From Granulicella sp. (lineage in GTDB: Bacteria > Acidobacteriota > Terriglobia > Terriglobales > Acidobacteriaceae): a stretch of DNA of 64,000 bases. Location: NCBI GenBank assembly GCA_025408425.1, contig JANXYX010000001.1, positions 310,001-374,000 of the forward strand, read 5' to 3'. Positions 34,577-43,059 of this stretch are shown here, in pieces. Both the position numbers and the translations under genes were made by a program. The first letter of the stretch is position 1. Every line of letters starts with the position of its first letter. The notes beneath the pieces are model-generated. The model saw only the letters and a program-made list of their open reading frames with translations. It did not search any database and was not told the DNA's origin.

Positions 34577-35947
34577 ATGTATAAGACTTTGGTGCGGATG
34601 CGACTGCGGGGACTTGGTGTATTGATGCTGGCGGGTGTGCTGCAGCCGGTGGTTGTGGCACAGCAGAAGGTTCTGGCCGCTACGCCGCCGATGGGCTGGA
34701 ATAGCTGGGACTCCTATGGGCTGACGATTACGGAGGCGCAGTTCCGCGCCAATGTGGACGTGATGGCGAAGCAGCTGAAGCCGGTGGGCTATGGGTATGC
34801 GGTGATCGATGAGGGGTGGTACCTGCTGAATCCGCAGAAGGCCAAGGATGAGGCCTTTGTTTACCGGATGGATGCGAATGGGCGGTATGTGCCGGCGGTG
34901 AATCGGTACGAATCGGCGGCGGGGGATGCTGGCTTCAAGCCGGTGGCGGACTATGTGCACGCGCAGGGGCTGAAGTTTGGGATCCATATTATTCGTGGGA
35001 TTCCGAAGGATGCGGTGGCGGCGAATGTGGCGGTTGCGGGGAGTGCGTACCATGCGGCGGATCTGGCGGACACGACCGATATGTGTCCGTGGAATCCAGA
35101 CAACTTTGGGGTGAAGGAGAACGCGGCGGGACAGGCCTGGTACGACTCGTTGATGACGCAGTATGCGGGCTGGGGCGTGGACTATATCAAGGTGGATTGC
35201 ATTTCGTCGCATCCTTACAAGGGCGAGGAGATTCGGATGATCCATAAGGCGATTGTGAAGACGGGGCGGCCGATTGTGCTGAGTCTTTCGCCGGGGCCGG
35301 CTCCGCTGGACAAGGCTGCGGAGGTGGCGGCGAATGCGCAGGTTTGGCGAATTTCGGACGATGTGTGGGATAGGTGGGAGCGGCCGGCGAGCGAGCACTT
35401 TCCACAGGGGGTGAAGAACCAGTTTGCGGTGCTTGCGAGCTGGGTTCCGCATGTGAAGGCGGGTAACTGGCCGGATGCGGATATGCTGCCGCTGGGGACG
35501 CTGGGACCGGTTCCGGGAGAAGGCAAGCCGCGCATGACGAGGCTGACGCATGATGAGCAGCGGACGCAGGTGACGCTGTGGTCGATTGCGCGCTCTCCGC
35601 TAATTATTGGAGCGAATCTGACGGAGCTGGATGACTGGACGGCTGGACTGTTGACGAACGCGGATGTGATCGCGATGAACCAGCGGGGGCATGATCAGAA
35701 GCTCGCGGGGGAGAATGAGGATTTGATCGCGTGGACCTCAAAGGGCGATGGCGGCAAGGAGTATCTGGCGCTGTTCAACGTTGGGGATGCTTCGATGCGG
35801 GTGGCGGTGCCGCTGCGGCGGTATGGGTTTACGGCGGAGAAGTACTCGGCGCGGGATGTCTGGGAGAAGAAGGATTTGGGGAAGGTGAGTGAGGCCACTG
35901 GCGTGTTGGCGGCGCATGGGGTGTTGCTGCTGGAGCTGAAGAAGTGA
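34577..35947 (+). CDS. secreted alpha-galactosidase (GH27)
   Basis: This 456-residue enzyme starts at MYKTLVRM with a cleavable signal peptide (LMLAGVLQPVVVAQQ). The start of the mature protein, ATPPMGWNSWDSYG, is the GH27 signature. The nucleophile Asp is in YIKVDCISS, and the acid/base Asp is in RISDDVWD. It removes terminal alpha-galactose (or alpha-N-acetylgalactosamine) from oligosaccharides in the periplasm or outside. A hairpin follows the stop. It has no adjacent uptake genes, consistent with scattered glycosidase genes across the window. Confidence 0.93.
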   Translation: MYKTLVRMRLRGLGVLMLAGVLQPVVVAQQKVLAATPPMGWNSWDSYGLTITEAQFRANVDVMAKQLKPVGYGYAVIDEGWYLLNPQKAKDEAFVYRMDANGRYVPAVNRYESAAGDAGFKPVADYVHAQGLKFGIHIIRGIPKDAVAANVAVAGSAYHAADLADTTDMCPWNPDNFGVKENAAGQAWYDSLMTQYAGWGVDYIKVDCISSHPYKGEEIRMIHKAIVKTGRPIVLSLSPGPAPLDKAAEVAANAQVWRISDDVWDRWERPASEHFPQGVKNQFAVLASWVPHVKAGNWPDADMLPLGTLGPVPGEGKPRMTRLTHDEQRTQVTLWSIARSPLIIGANLTELDDWTAGLLTNADVIAMNQRGHDQKLAGENEDLIAWTSKGDGGKEYLALFNVGDASMRVAVPLRRYGFTAEKYSARDVWEKKDLGKVSEATGVLAAHGVLLLELKK

Positions 35948-35951
35948 GGTT

Positions 35952-35973
35952 GGGCCGTCCGGGTGGGCGGCCC
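35952..35973. terminator. hairpin between the converging GH27 and NIPSNAP genes
   Basis: GGGCCGTCC and GGGCGGCCC form a nine-pair stem, with one G-T wobble and a four-base loop, between two converging genes. It lacks a T-run, so termination strength is uncertain. Confidence 0.55.
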
Positions 35974-35979
35974 GCTTCG

Positions 35980-36789
35980 TTAGCGCAGGGGTGAGAAGGG
36001 CAGGGGGCGGAGGATGGTGTTGCTGATGTTGGCGACGATCTGGGAGTCCTTGAGATCGGGTGGGGCGCTGATGGTCTTCCAACCGGGGTCGGAGACGAAG
36101 GCTTGCCAGAGTTTTTCGCGGCCGTCGAGGTTGTCGAAGGAGAGCATGTAGGTGATGTTGGGCTGGCGGGGGCCGATGATGGCTTCGCCGATGAAGACGG
36201 GACGCATGCCGAGGCGCTGGAAGATGGCGATCTCGCCGTTGTTGAACATGGCGGCTTTTTTCTGCATGGCGGTGAGGGATTGGTTCTGGTAGGTGCGGAG
36301 TTCGAAGATGCGTGGGGGGCGGGTGGCGGCGTCGGTTGGTATGACGGCTTCGGGGAGGACGGCGAGGTTGTGGAGGATGCTGCTCTCGATGGTGACGAAG
36401 GGCATGCCGGGGCCGGAGCTTAGTTGCTGCAAGGCTTTTTCGTGGGCGGGGTCGGCGTCGAGTTTGGTGAGGGTGGCTTGCAGGGCTTCGAGGGAGGGGT
36501 ATTGGATGAGGGTGACGAGGTAGGGGCCGTCGGGGCCGATGAGGTTGGCGAGGGCGGCTACGGGTTTGGCTGAACCACCGCTGAGGGCTCCTGCTCGGGT
36601 GATGGCGGGGAAGAGGCCGGTTTCGAGGTAGTCGGAGACGCGTTTGGACTGGGACTCGTCGCTGTTGTGGAGGCGGTAGGTTTTGAGTTCGAGGAAGGTT
36701 CGGGTGGAGGCGGGGGTGGCTGCGTGTGCTTGTGAGGTGAGAAGAGCGGACATTGCCGCTGCGCCGGTGATCATTTGTCGTCGATCCAT
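35980..36789 (-). CDS. Tat-exported NIPSNAP-family protein
   Basis: This is a 269-residue protein with a twin-arginine-type signal (MDRRQMITGAAAM). Two similar ferredoxin-like halves are visible. The first is TFLELKTYRLHNSDESQSKRV, shown here as two adjoining blocks of the family pattern, and the second is RIFELRTYQNQSLTAMQKK. This two-repeat architecture defines NIPSNAP proteins. In bacteria their function is unclear; some act as small-molecule binding or monooxygenase-like proteins. It is monocistronic, and the next sequence upstream is a gene remnant. Confidence 0.9.
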   Translation of the reverse strand: MDRRQMITGAAAMSALLTSQAHAATPASTRTFLELKTYRLHNSDESQSKRVSDYLETGLFPAITRAGALSGGSAKPVAALANLIGPDGPYLVTLIQYPSLEALQATLTKLDADPAHEKALQQLSSGPGMPFVTIESSILHNLAVLPEAVIPTDAATRPPRIFELRTYQNQSLTAMQKKAAMFNNGEIAIFQRLGMRPVFIGEAIIGPRQPNITYMLSFDNLDGREKLWQAFVSDPGWKTISAPPDLKDSQIVANISNTILRPLPFSPLR

Positions 36790-36804
36790 TTAACTTACGG
36801 TATA

Positions 36805-37065
36805 TCAAGTGGGGTTTGGCGGGCGGAGGATTTGGAAGGTTGATACGAGGGCGTTCAGTGGGATTATGACGGCGAGGAAGTAGATGGCGAGAAGGTCGTT
36901 CCGCAGCAGCCGACGCTCAATCGACGCCACCTGTCCATAGAAGCGGTTTCTTGGTGCTGAACCTGAGAGTGCTGGCAGGGGATCGATGCTGAAAAGGGCG
37001 TTTCTCGTTACCGATGCTGTTGGCTCGGCCTCGGCGAGTTGGATGAGCGCTTTGGCCCGTATGCG
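36805..37065 (-). pseudogene. 5'-truncated membrane protein gene remnant
   Basis: An 86-codon open frame with host-like C-ending codons ends at TGA (36805-36807). It has no usable start: the frame opens after a stop at 37066-37068. It reads as the C-terminal end of a protein, with a polar stretch, then SIERRLLRNDLLAIYFLAVI running into a membrane helix and a short RPPNPT tail. Sequence beyond 37066 changes to a more AT-rich character and holds the TetR promoter. I read this as a native gene whose 5' part was lost when the neighbouring segment arrived. Identity of the full gene is unknown. Confidence 0.45.
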
Positions 37066-37090
37066 TCAACTGAAGATTGAATCGTATTTT

Positions 37091-37111
37091 GAATCCATGG
37101 ATTCCTATAAT
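37091..37111 (+). promoter_or_regulatory. palindromic candidate operator with -10 box before the TetR gene
   Basis: The perfect 14-bp palindrome GAATCCATGGATTC (37091-37104) is followed one base later by TATAAT (37106-37111), 16 bases before the TetR start codon. A repressor bound there would block the -10 region. This suits autoregulation by the adjacent TetR protein. Confidence 0.6.
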
Positions 37112-37127
37112 CTAATAGATAAATGGT

Positions 37128-37703
37128 ATGCGTTACGAACCGGAACACAAGAGGCAAACTCGCGATCGTATCGTGCGGAACGCAGCTCGCAAGCTCCGCG
37201 CTGAGGGGCTGAGCGGCCCTGGCGTGGCCAGCGTGATGAAAGCATCGGGCTTGACCGTGGGCGGCTTTTACAAGCACTTTCGGAGCAAGGACGAGCTTCT
37301 GGCCGATGCGATTGCGATGGGCTTCTCGGAGTTTGGCGAGAAAGCCCATTCGTTGCTGAAGAACGTGCCGCCTCAGGACTGGTGGAAGGAAATCGTGCGA
37401 TGGTACCTCTCACCCGAGCACTGCAATCATCCCGACACCGGCTGCCCGGTCGCGAGTTTGGCGCCCGATATTGCTCGCGCCAAACTCAGTATCAGGAAAC
37501 GAATTGCCGGCCAGGTGAAGGGACTTATGGAAGAGTGGGTAGAGTTCATGCCGGGAGCGACCGCAGCAGAGCGGGAGCGAAACTTCTTTGTCATCTTTAG
37601 CGCGATGGCGGGTGCCGTTTCCACTGCCCGTCTTTTCACCGAGCCTGCCGAAAGGCAGAAAGTCCTGGTAAATGTGCAGGATTACCTATTGCGCAGCTTC
37701 TGA
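37128..37703 (+). CDS. TetR-family transcriptional regulator
   Basis: This 191-residue repressor has the N-terminal helix-turn-helix KRQTRDRIVRNAARKLRAEG followed by LTVGGFYKHFRSKDELLADA, the usual TetR signature. A ligand-binding helical domain includes HPDTGCPVASLAPDIAR, typical of the AcrR-type subgroup that controls efflux or detoxification. Its promoter contains a perfect palindrome overlapping the transcription start area. The gene belongs to a 2-kb segment with codon habits different from flanking genes. The SDR gene 129 bases downstream is the likely target. Confidence 0.9.
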   Translation: MRYEPEHKRQTRDRIVRNAARKLRAEGLSGPGVASVMKASGLTVGGFYKHFRSKDELLADAIAMGFSEFGEKAHSLLKNVPPQDWWKEIVRWYLSPEHCNHPDTGCPVASLAPDIARAKLSIRKRIAGQVKGLMEEWVEFMPGATAAERERNFFVIFSAMAGAVSTARLFTEPAERQKVLVNVQDYLLRSF

Positions 37704-37832
37704 AATTTAATTGCGACCGTGGGATTACACACATAATCTCATAGAGCATACGAGATCAGAAGACGAACTCGTAAGACCTGAAAGATCTTCCGGGCCGCTC
37801 AAATGGTGGGCAGTATTCACGAAAGGAATTCT

Positions 37833-38600
37833 ATGAAACTTACCGGTCGCACCATCCTCATCACTGGAGGCTCCGCCGGCATCGGCCTTGCTTTCGCGCT
37901 CAAGTTTCTCGAACTCGGCAATACGGTCATCGTGACTGGCCGCCGGCAGACGGTGCTCAATGAGGTGAAAGCCAAGTACCCGAAGCTCCACACGATTCAG
38001 GGTGATGTCGCGGATTCCGCGCAGATCGCAACCCTCGCGGCACGCGTGAAAGCTGAATACCCAAAGCTCGACGTGCTGATGAACAACGCGGGCATCATGC
38101 TCCACAAGAACCTCAAGGCCGCGGCGGCCGACCTCAACGGATTGATGGCCGAAGTGAACATCAACGTGGGCGGTGTGATTCGCATGAATTCTGCATTCAT
38201 CGACATTCTCGTAGCCAACAAGGGCACCGTAATCAACGTGTCTTCCGCGCTAGCTTTCGTGCCTTTGCCGTCTGCGCCAATCTACTGTGCCACCAAGGCG
38301 GCGGTTCACTCCTACACCCAGTCGCTCCGGTTCCAATTAGAGGAGACCGGCGTGGAGGTCATCGAACTGATGCCCCCGGGAGTAGAGACCGATCTGACGG
38401 CGGGGCTTGCCGAAGGAGGTAGCGTCGCTCTGATGACGACGGATGAGTTGATCAAAAAGTCCTTTGCAGCGTTGAAGGCGGGTAAGCTCGAGATTCGGCC
38501 AGGGCAGTCCAATCAGCTGGCATTCCTCCGCCGCCTCGCCCCTGATTTCATAAACAAGCAGCTCTGGAAGGCCTCTAAGAAATTGGTTCCAGCCGAGTGA
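37833..38600 (+). CDS. short-chain dehydrogenase/reductase (DltE-like)
   Basis: This 255-residue NAD(P)-dependent oxidoreductase starts at MKLTGRTILITGG, with an AAAGGA site before it; an in-frame upstream Met at 37803 is less likely. The cofactor loop TGGSAGIGLA, the NNAG motif (LMNNAGIM), and the catalytic YxxxK (YCATKAA) with an upstream Ser (VSSALAF) are all present. It resembles DltE-type oxidoreductases often paired with TetR genes. Codons are strongly C-ending, unlike the G-ending codons of plus-strand neighbours, which supports transfer from another source. Confidence 0.92.
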   Translation: MKLTGRTILITGGSAGIGLAFALKFLELGNTVIVTGRRQTVLNEVKAKYPKLHTIQGDVADSAQIATLAARVKAEYPKLDVLMNNAGIMLHKNLKAAAADLNGLMAEVNINVGGVIRMNSAFIDILVANKGTVINVSSALAFVPLPSAPIYCATKAAVHSYTQSLRFQLEETGVEVIELMPPGVETDLTAGLAEGGSVALMTTDELIKKSFAALKAGKLEIRPGQSNQLAFLRRLAPDFINKQLWKASKKLVPAE

Positions 38601-38651
38601 GATAGAACGGCCAACAGGAACCTCAATCAACGATCTTTTCTTGAATACCTT

Positions 38652-39235
38652 ATGACCGATACCACCAACAGAGTGCGCAAACACTATAGCGCCACGGACC
38701 TCACCGACCGCATCAAGTCGGCACTCGCAACGATAGTGCCCGAAGATCAGAAGCTGACCGTCGCTCAGCTCGCTCCACTCGACCAGTTCCATACCCGAGG
38801 CATTCTAGCTACCACCGAATTAGCCGATGCCGCCGAGCTCGCCCCGTCCCCGCGCGTACTCGACCTTGGCTGCGGCATCGGCGGTCCGGCACGTTATCTG
38901 GCCGCAACCTTCGGCTGTAGCGTGATAGGCGTCGACTAAGTCCCGGCTTCGTTGAAGCGGCCACTTATCTGACGGCGCGCTGCGAGCTGTCCGATCGCGT
39001 CAACTTTCAGATTGGCGACGCGCTGCATCTGCCTTTCGAGGGCGCGGCCTTCGAAACGGTGTTCCTGCAGCACGTGGCGATGAACATCGAGGACCGCGCC
39101 GCTCTCTATGCTGAGGTCAATCGCATCCTGACACCAAAAGGCCGGTTTGTTATCCATGACCTGGTGCTTCGTGATGGCGACGTCGTGTATCCCGCCCCTT
39201 GGGCGCGTGACGCCTCGAATCGTGGACAAGTGTAG
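38652..39235 (+). pseudogene. sarcosine/dimethylglycine-type methyltransferase remnant (frameshift and 3' truncation)
   Basis: The first frame (38652-38939) encodes the N-terminal region and SAM motif I (RVLDLGCGIGGPARYLA), and stops at TAA just after VIGVD. In the -1 frame the homologous sequence resumes at 38939 (SPGFVEAATYLTARC, then FQIGDALHLPF, LQHVAMNIEDRAALY and GRFVIHDLVL), and runs to TAG at 39233-39235. Restoring one T (GAC TTA AGT) would give VDLSPGF, the expected motif. The distal ~70 residues of the family are missing; homology seems to end near PAPWARDAS. The gene therefore has two lesions and is not functional. Confidence 0.85.
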
Positions 39236-39317
39236 CAGTCAGGGTTGAGTGCCTGCGGGGTGGTTGCTTGAAGGGTGGTTTCGCCTTACTATCGCCGGAG
39301 TGGATATTCCTAAGAAC

Positions 39318-40367
39318 ATGGCGAAGGTGGGGTTGGATCGGTCGAAGTCTGCGGAGGCGGAGCGGCTGGTTTCGGCTGGGCGGGCGGATGATGAGGATGC
39401 TTTTGAGCTGAAGCTGCGACCTACTCGGCTGGCGGAGTTTATTGGTCAGGAGAAGGCGAAGGAGCAGTTGGCGATAGCGCTGGAGGCGGCGAAGAGTCGC
39501 GGGGAGGCGCTGGATCATGTGCTGCTGTTTGGGCCTCCGGGGCTGGGGAAGACGACGCTGGCGACGATTATTGCGAATGAGCTGGGGGTGGGGTTTCAGC
39601 AGACGAGTGGGCCGGCGTTGCAGATTCAGGGTGATCTGACGGCGATTCTGACGAACCTGCGGGAGCGGCAGGTGCTGTTTCTGGACGAGATCCACCGGCT
39701 GCAGCATGTGCTGGAAGAGAAGCTGTATACGGCGCTGGAGGACTACAAGCTGGACATCATGATCGGGACGGGGCCGAGTGCGCGGACGCACGTGATGGAG
39801 ATCAAGCCGTTTACGTTTGTGGGGGCGACGACGCGGCCGGGGATGTTGAGCTCGCCGCTGCGGGGGCGGTTCGGGATTCTGCTGCGGCTGGAGTTCTATA
39901 CGGACGATGAGCTGCGGTTTGTGGTGGAGCGCTCGGCGGAGGTGATGGGGGTGCCGATTGACCGGGATGGGGCGGCGGAGATTGCGATGCGGTCACGGGG
40001 GACACCGCGGATTGCAAACCGGCTTCTGCGGCGGGTTAGGGACTATGCGCAAGTGCGGGCGCAGGGGGTGATCGACCGGCCGGTGGCGCAGGCGGCGCTG
40101 GCGATGCTGGAGGTGGATGCGCATGGGTTCGATGAGCTGGACCGGCGGCTGTTGCGGACGATTATTGAGAAGTACGATGGTGGGCCAGTGGGGTTGAATA
40201 CGCTGGCGGCTGCGCTGGCGGAGGAGCAGGATGCGCTGGAAGAGGTGTATGAGCCGTTCCTGATTCAGATTGGATTTCTGGACCGGACGCCGCGGGGTCG
40301 GGTGGCTACGCGGCTGGCGTATGAGCATCTTGGGATCGAGATGCCGCGGAAGACGAGCTTGTTCTAG
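39318..40367 (+). CDS. ruvB: Holliday junction branch migration ATPase RuvB
   Basis: RuvB is the AAA+ motor that drives branch migration with RuvA. Walker A is [12 protein letters not shown], Walker B is LFLDEIHRL, and the sensor stretch is [19 protein letters not shown]. The C-terminal winged-helix domain ends [15 protein letters not shown] start at the ATG at 39318 (349 residues); a GTG at 39300 is possible, and the frame is open to 39249. No ruvA or ruvC is adjacent. The gene directly follows the decayed methyltransferase, so foreign DNA may have altered its promoter region. Confidence 0.95.
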   Translation: MAKVGLDRSKSAEAERLVSAGRADDEDAFELKLRPTRLAEFIGQEKAKEQLAIALEAAKSRGEALDHVLLFGPPGLGKTTLATIIANELGVGFQQTSGPALQIQGDLTAILTNLRERQVLFLDEIHRLQHVLEEKLYTALEDYKLDIMIGTGPSARTHVMEIKPFTFVGATTRPGMLSSPLRGRFGILLRLEFYTDDELRFVVERSAEVMGVPIDRDGAAEIAMRSRGTPRIANRLLRRVRDYAQVRAQGVIDRPVAQAALAMLEVDAHGFDELDRRLLRTIIEKYDGGPVGLNTLAAALAEEQDALEEVYEPFLIQIGFLDRTPRGRVATRLAYEHLGIEMPRKTSLF

Positions 40368-40513
40368 GAGTTTGGCGGATTTTGATGTCGTCTGCGGCCT
40401 ACGCAGATTGGCATTGAGATACTGATGGTGGTGGTCTATTCTGTGACGACTAACTGTACGGGCCCGTGTTGAGTTAACACGAGCGTCTTTGTAGGGCGCA
40501 GATCGGCGACCTT
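40368..40513. other. intergenic hairpin region between ruvB and the GGDEF gene
   Basis: CGTGTT (40465-40470) and AACACG (40476-40481) form a short hairpin with a GAGTT loop, adjoining a GGGCCC palindrome at about 40459-40464. No T-run follows. It may be part of the diguanylate cyclase leader or a weak terminator for ruvB. Confidence 0.3.
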
Positions 40514-41785
40514 GTGGACCTGAAGACTTCATTTGTATTTCTTTTTATTGCCTTGGCTCTTTATGCGATCGTGCTGGCCTCCATGGCTCTGGCCGACCGC
40601 CGAGTTGTGGGTGTGCGGTGGCTGGCTTACTCGGTTCTGATTGAGTTGGTGAAGGTTGTCCTGCAGGCGATGGGGGGCAACATTCCGCGGCTGCTGTCGA
40701 CGATGGTTGCGAATGAGTTGAATCTCGCGGCCTTCTTTTCGATGTATATCGGGTTTCGGTGGTTTGTGCTGCGCGAACCTCTACGGAGCCGGCGTGGCCC
40801 GGTGGCGCTGCTGGTCGTAATGGCTGCGTACTGCGCGATGTTTGTGCTGCATATTCCGTATGGCTTCCAGGTGGCGACGCTGCCCGTGCTGTGGATGTGC
40901 GGGATTACGATTCGGCTGATGGTGATGCAGAAAGAAGAACGTTTCCGGCTGCCGGCGCGGATTACGACGGCGCTGCTGCTGGCCCACATGGTGCTACTGA
41001 GCTATCGGATTGTGCTCTCGGCGGAGATCTATCAGCGGTCGCGTAGCTGGGCGGTACCGGTCTACGATCCACGCTGGAATTACTCGATGATGGGCATCAT
41101 CATTCTGTCGAACTGCCTGCTGATTATGTATGTCTGGTTCGCTGCGGCGGAGATGTACAGCACGGTGGAGGCGACGGCCGGCATGGACATGCTGACCAGT
41201 TGCATGAATCGTAGAGCTCTGATGAAGCTGGCGGGGCATGAGGTGGCGCGGAGCGAACGGACCTTGATGCCGCTGGCGATCGTGGCGGTGGATATCGACC
41301 ACTTCAAGTCAGTGAACGACACGTATGGACATGGCGGTGGCGATGCAGCGCTGTGCGCGCTGGTGTGCCTGCTGAAGGCGCGTCTGCGGTCAGCGGATGT
41401 AGTGGCCCGCATTGGTGGGGAAGAGTTTCTGCTGCTGCTGCCGGATACGGACGGTATAGCGGCAGCATGTGTCGTCAACGAACTGTTGGTAGCAGTGGAG
41501 AACATGCCCGTTGACTACGAGGGTTCCGTGATTAAGGTGACGGTGAGTGCCGGCATTACGCAGCGGCTGCCTCGCGGAGATACCTGGACAGCGATGATGA
41601 AACGGGCGGATCGCGCCTTGTATGCCGCGAAGGCTGCTGGTCGCAACTGTCTTGAGATTGACGAGCAGGTGCTGCACCTGCCGCGTCGTCCGGCTCCGGC
41701 ACGGCAGGAAGTTGTGAGTATTGCGGAGGCTGCATCCAAAGAGTCGTCGATGAGGGCTTCGGGGATTTGGCGGGGAAGGGCCTGA
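40514..41785 (+). CDS. membrane-bound diguanylate cyclase (GGDEF)
   Basis: This 423-residue protein has six hydrophobic N-terminal segments (residues ~5-210) and a C-terminal GGDEF domain. The active-site motif is GGEEF, an active variant. Five residues before it lies RSAD, matching the RxxD product-inhibition site. Upstream are VDIDHFKSVNDTYGH and DAALCALV. It should make cyclic di-GMP from two GTP molecules under feedback control, in response to a membrane-sensed signal. The start codon is GTG. No c-di-GMP phosphodiesterase or effector is adjacent. Confidence 0.92.
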   Translation: MDLKTSFVFLFIALALYAIVLASMALADRRVVGVRWLAYSVLIELVKVVLQAMGGNIPRLLSTMVANELNLAAFFSMYIGFRWFVLREPLRSRRGPVALLVVMAAYCAMFVLHIPYGFQVATLPVLWMCGITIRLMVMQKEERFRLPARITTALLLAHMVLLSYRIVLSAEIYQRSRSWAVPVYDPRWNYSMMGIIILSNCLLIMYVWFAAAEMYSTVEATAGMDMLTSCMNRRALMKLAGHEVARSERTLMPLAIVAVDIDHFKSVNDTYGHGGGDAALCALVCLLKARLRSADVVARIGGEEFLLLLPDTDGIAAACVVNELLVAVENMPVDYEGSVIKVTVSAGITQRLPRGDTWTAMMKRADRALYAAKAAGRNCLEIDEQVLHLPRRPAPARQEVVSIAEAASKESSMRASGIWRGRA

Positions 41786-41808
41786 TCGATGCCGCGTGAA
41801 GCCCGCCG

Positions 41809-43008
41809 CTACGGCTGGCGGAGGGCGGCTGGGATGAGTGGGCTGCTGAGGCTGTCGGGTGCGTCGGTGAGGTAGTAGGTGGGGATCTCAGGGTGCTGCT
41901 CTTCGACGAGGATGAGGGTGCGGAAGTCGAAGCTCTGCACTTCGGCGCGGGATTCCATGTGGTTTCGCTTGATGGCTCCGCAGAGGGTGTCGACGAAGAT
42001 CTGCGGCTCGACGGTGTGATTGGCCATGGATTCGGATGGGTCGGTTGCCTTGGCAGTCGTCTCGGGCGGCATGGGGGGTAGGATCTTGGTTTCAAGGTTG
42101 AAGCGGACGTTGGCTGCGTTGGCGGCGCGGGCGGCTGCGTCGGGGTGTGACTTGCCGGGGCCGGTGCGATAGTAGTCGGCGTAGAAAGCGGCGAAGCGGA
42201 AGAGCTGATCAGCGTAGGTGGGGACGTAGGGACTGATGAGCTTTTCGTGTTTGGCAAAGGCTACCGCGACAGGGGAGAGCGCGAGATCATTCTTCTGGTC
42301 GGGGAAGGCGGCGGAGTGGAGCTTGTCGCAGATGAAGGTCTGCTGGGCTTCGGTGGAGGAGATGTCGCGAAGGTAGATGCGGTTTTCGAGGGTGTAGGGA
42401 GAGCCGTCGGCGCGGCGGCAGGACTGGGGGTTGAGGAACTGATCGTGCCAGATGAGGGAGACGTGGTCGGTGGTGACACCGGTGTCGGTTTCGAGGGTGG
42501 TGGAGAGGTGGTCGAGGCCGGACTCGAAGGAGGGCAGGGTGTTTTCGGGGCGTAGGCCGCGTCCACCGCGGTGGGCGGCGACGTCGAAGGATTTGAAGTA
42601 GGCGGCTTCTTCCGGGTGGGCTGCGGCTTCTTGCTTGAGGACGGACTGGAGGATGTCAGGACGGTCGGAGATGATGCCGTCGACGCGGAGGCCGATGAGG
42701 GTGCGCATCTTCGCGGAGTCGTTGGTGGTCCAGGGGACGATGCGGAAGCCGGCTTGATGAAGCTGTGCCACGTTGACTGCGGGGGCGGGGCCGAGGAGGG
42801 TGGCGTCGTTCGGAGAGAGGACCCGGGTGAGTGCGCCGTGAGCCTTTGCGTGGGTGTTGGCGGCGGTCATCAGGCCGAGGTAGGGATTAGTGGTCATGAG
42901 TGATCCTGACGACTGCGGCGCTGTAGCCTGGCGGGCTGCGACGAAGGCAGTGGAAGAGAGAAGGACGATGAGGGTGAGGACGGGATGTGGAAGGTTGGAT
43001 GGTCGCAT
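41809..43008 (-). CDS. secreted glycerophosphodiester phosphodiesterase-like protein with permuted domain order
   Basis: This 399-residue protein has a signal peptide (LTLIVLLSSTAFVAA). The GDPD catalytic motif AAHRGGRGLRPENTLPSF is at residues 144-161, and the metal/catalytic residues E173, D175 and H188 follow. FNLETKI and SFDFRTL appear later in normal order. However, the block that normally closes the barrel (LHQAGFRIVPWTTND at about 83-97 and VDGIISDRPDIL at 109-120) sits before the catalytic motif. The protein ends soon after PEIPTYYLTD. This is the pattern of a circular permutation. It probably hydrolyses glycerophosphodiesters in the periplasm. Confidence 0.8.
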   Translation of the reverse strand: MRPSNLPHPVLTLIVLLSSTAFVAARQATAPQSSGSLMTTNPYLGLMTAANTHAKAHGALTRVLSPNDATLLGPAPAVNVAQLHQAGFRIVPWTTNDSAKMRTLIGLRVDGIISDRPDILQSVLKQEAAAHPEEAAYFKSFDVAAHRGGRGLRPENTLPSFESGLDHLSTTLETDTGVTTDHVSLIWHDQFLNPQSCRRADGSPYTLENRIYLRDISSTEAQQTFICDKLHSAAFPDQKNDLALSPVAVAFAKHEKLISPYVPTYADQLFRFAAFYADYYRTGPGKSHPDAAARAANAANVRFNLETKILPPMPPETTAKATDPSESMANHTVEPQIFVDTLCGAIKRNHMESRAEVQSFDFRTLILVEEQHPEIPTYYLTDAPDSLSSPLIPAALRQP

Positions 43009-43059
43009 CGTGCTTTGACCATACTGACGTGAGGTTGCATGGCCATTAATCGCAGGTAA

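Noticed and set aside
37079-39223. GAATCGT pair as a target-site duplication of a mobile element
   Set aside because: It is seven bases only, it does not coincide exactly with the left edge of the truncated gene, and no transposase is present. It is mentioned only as a weak hint.
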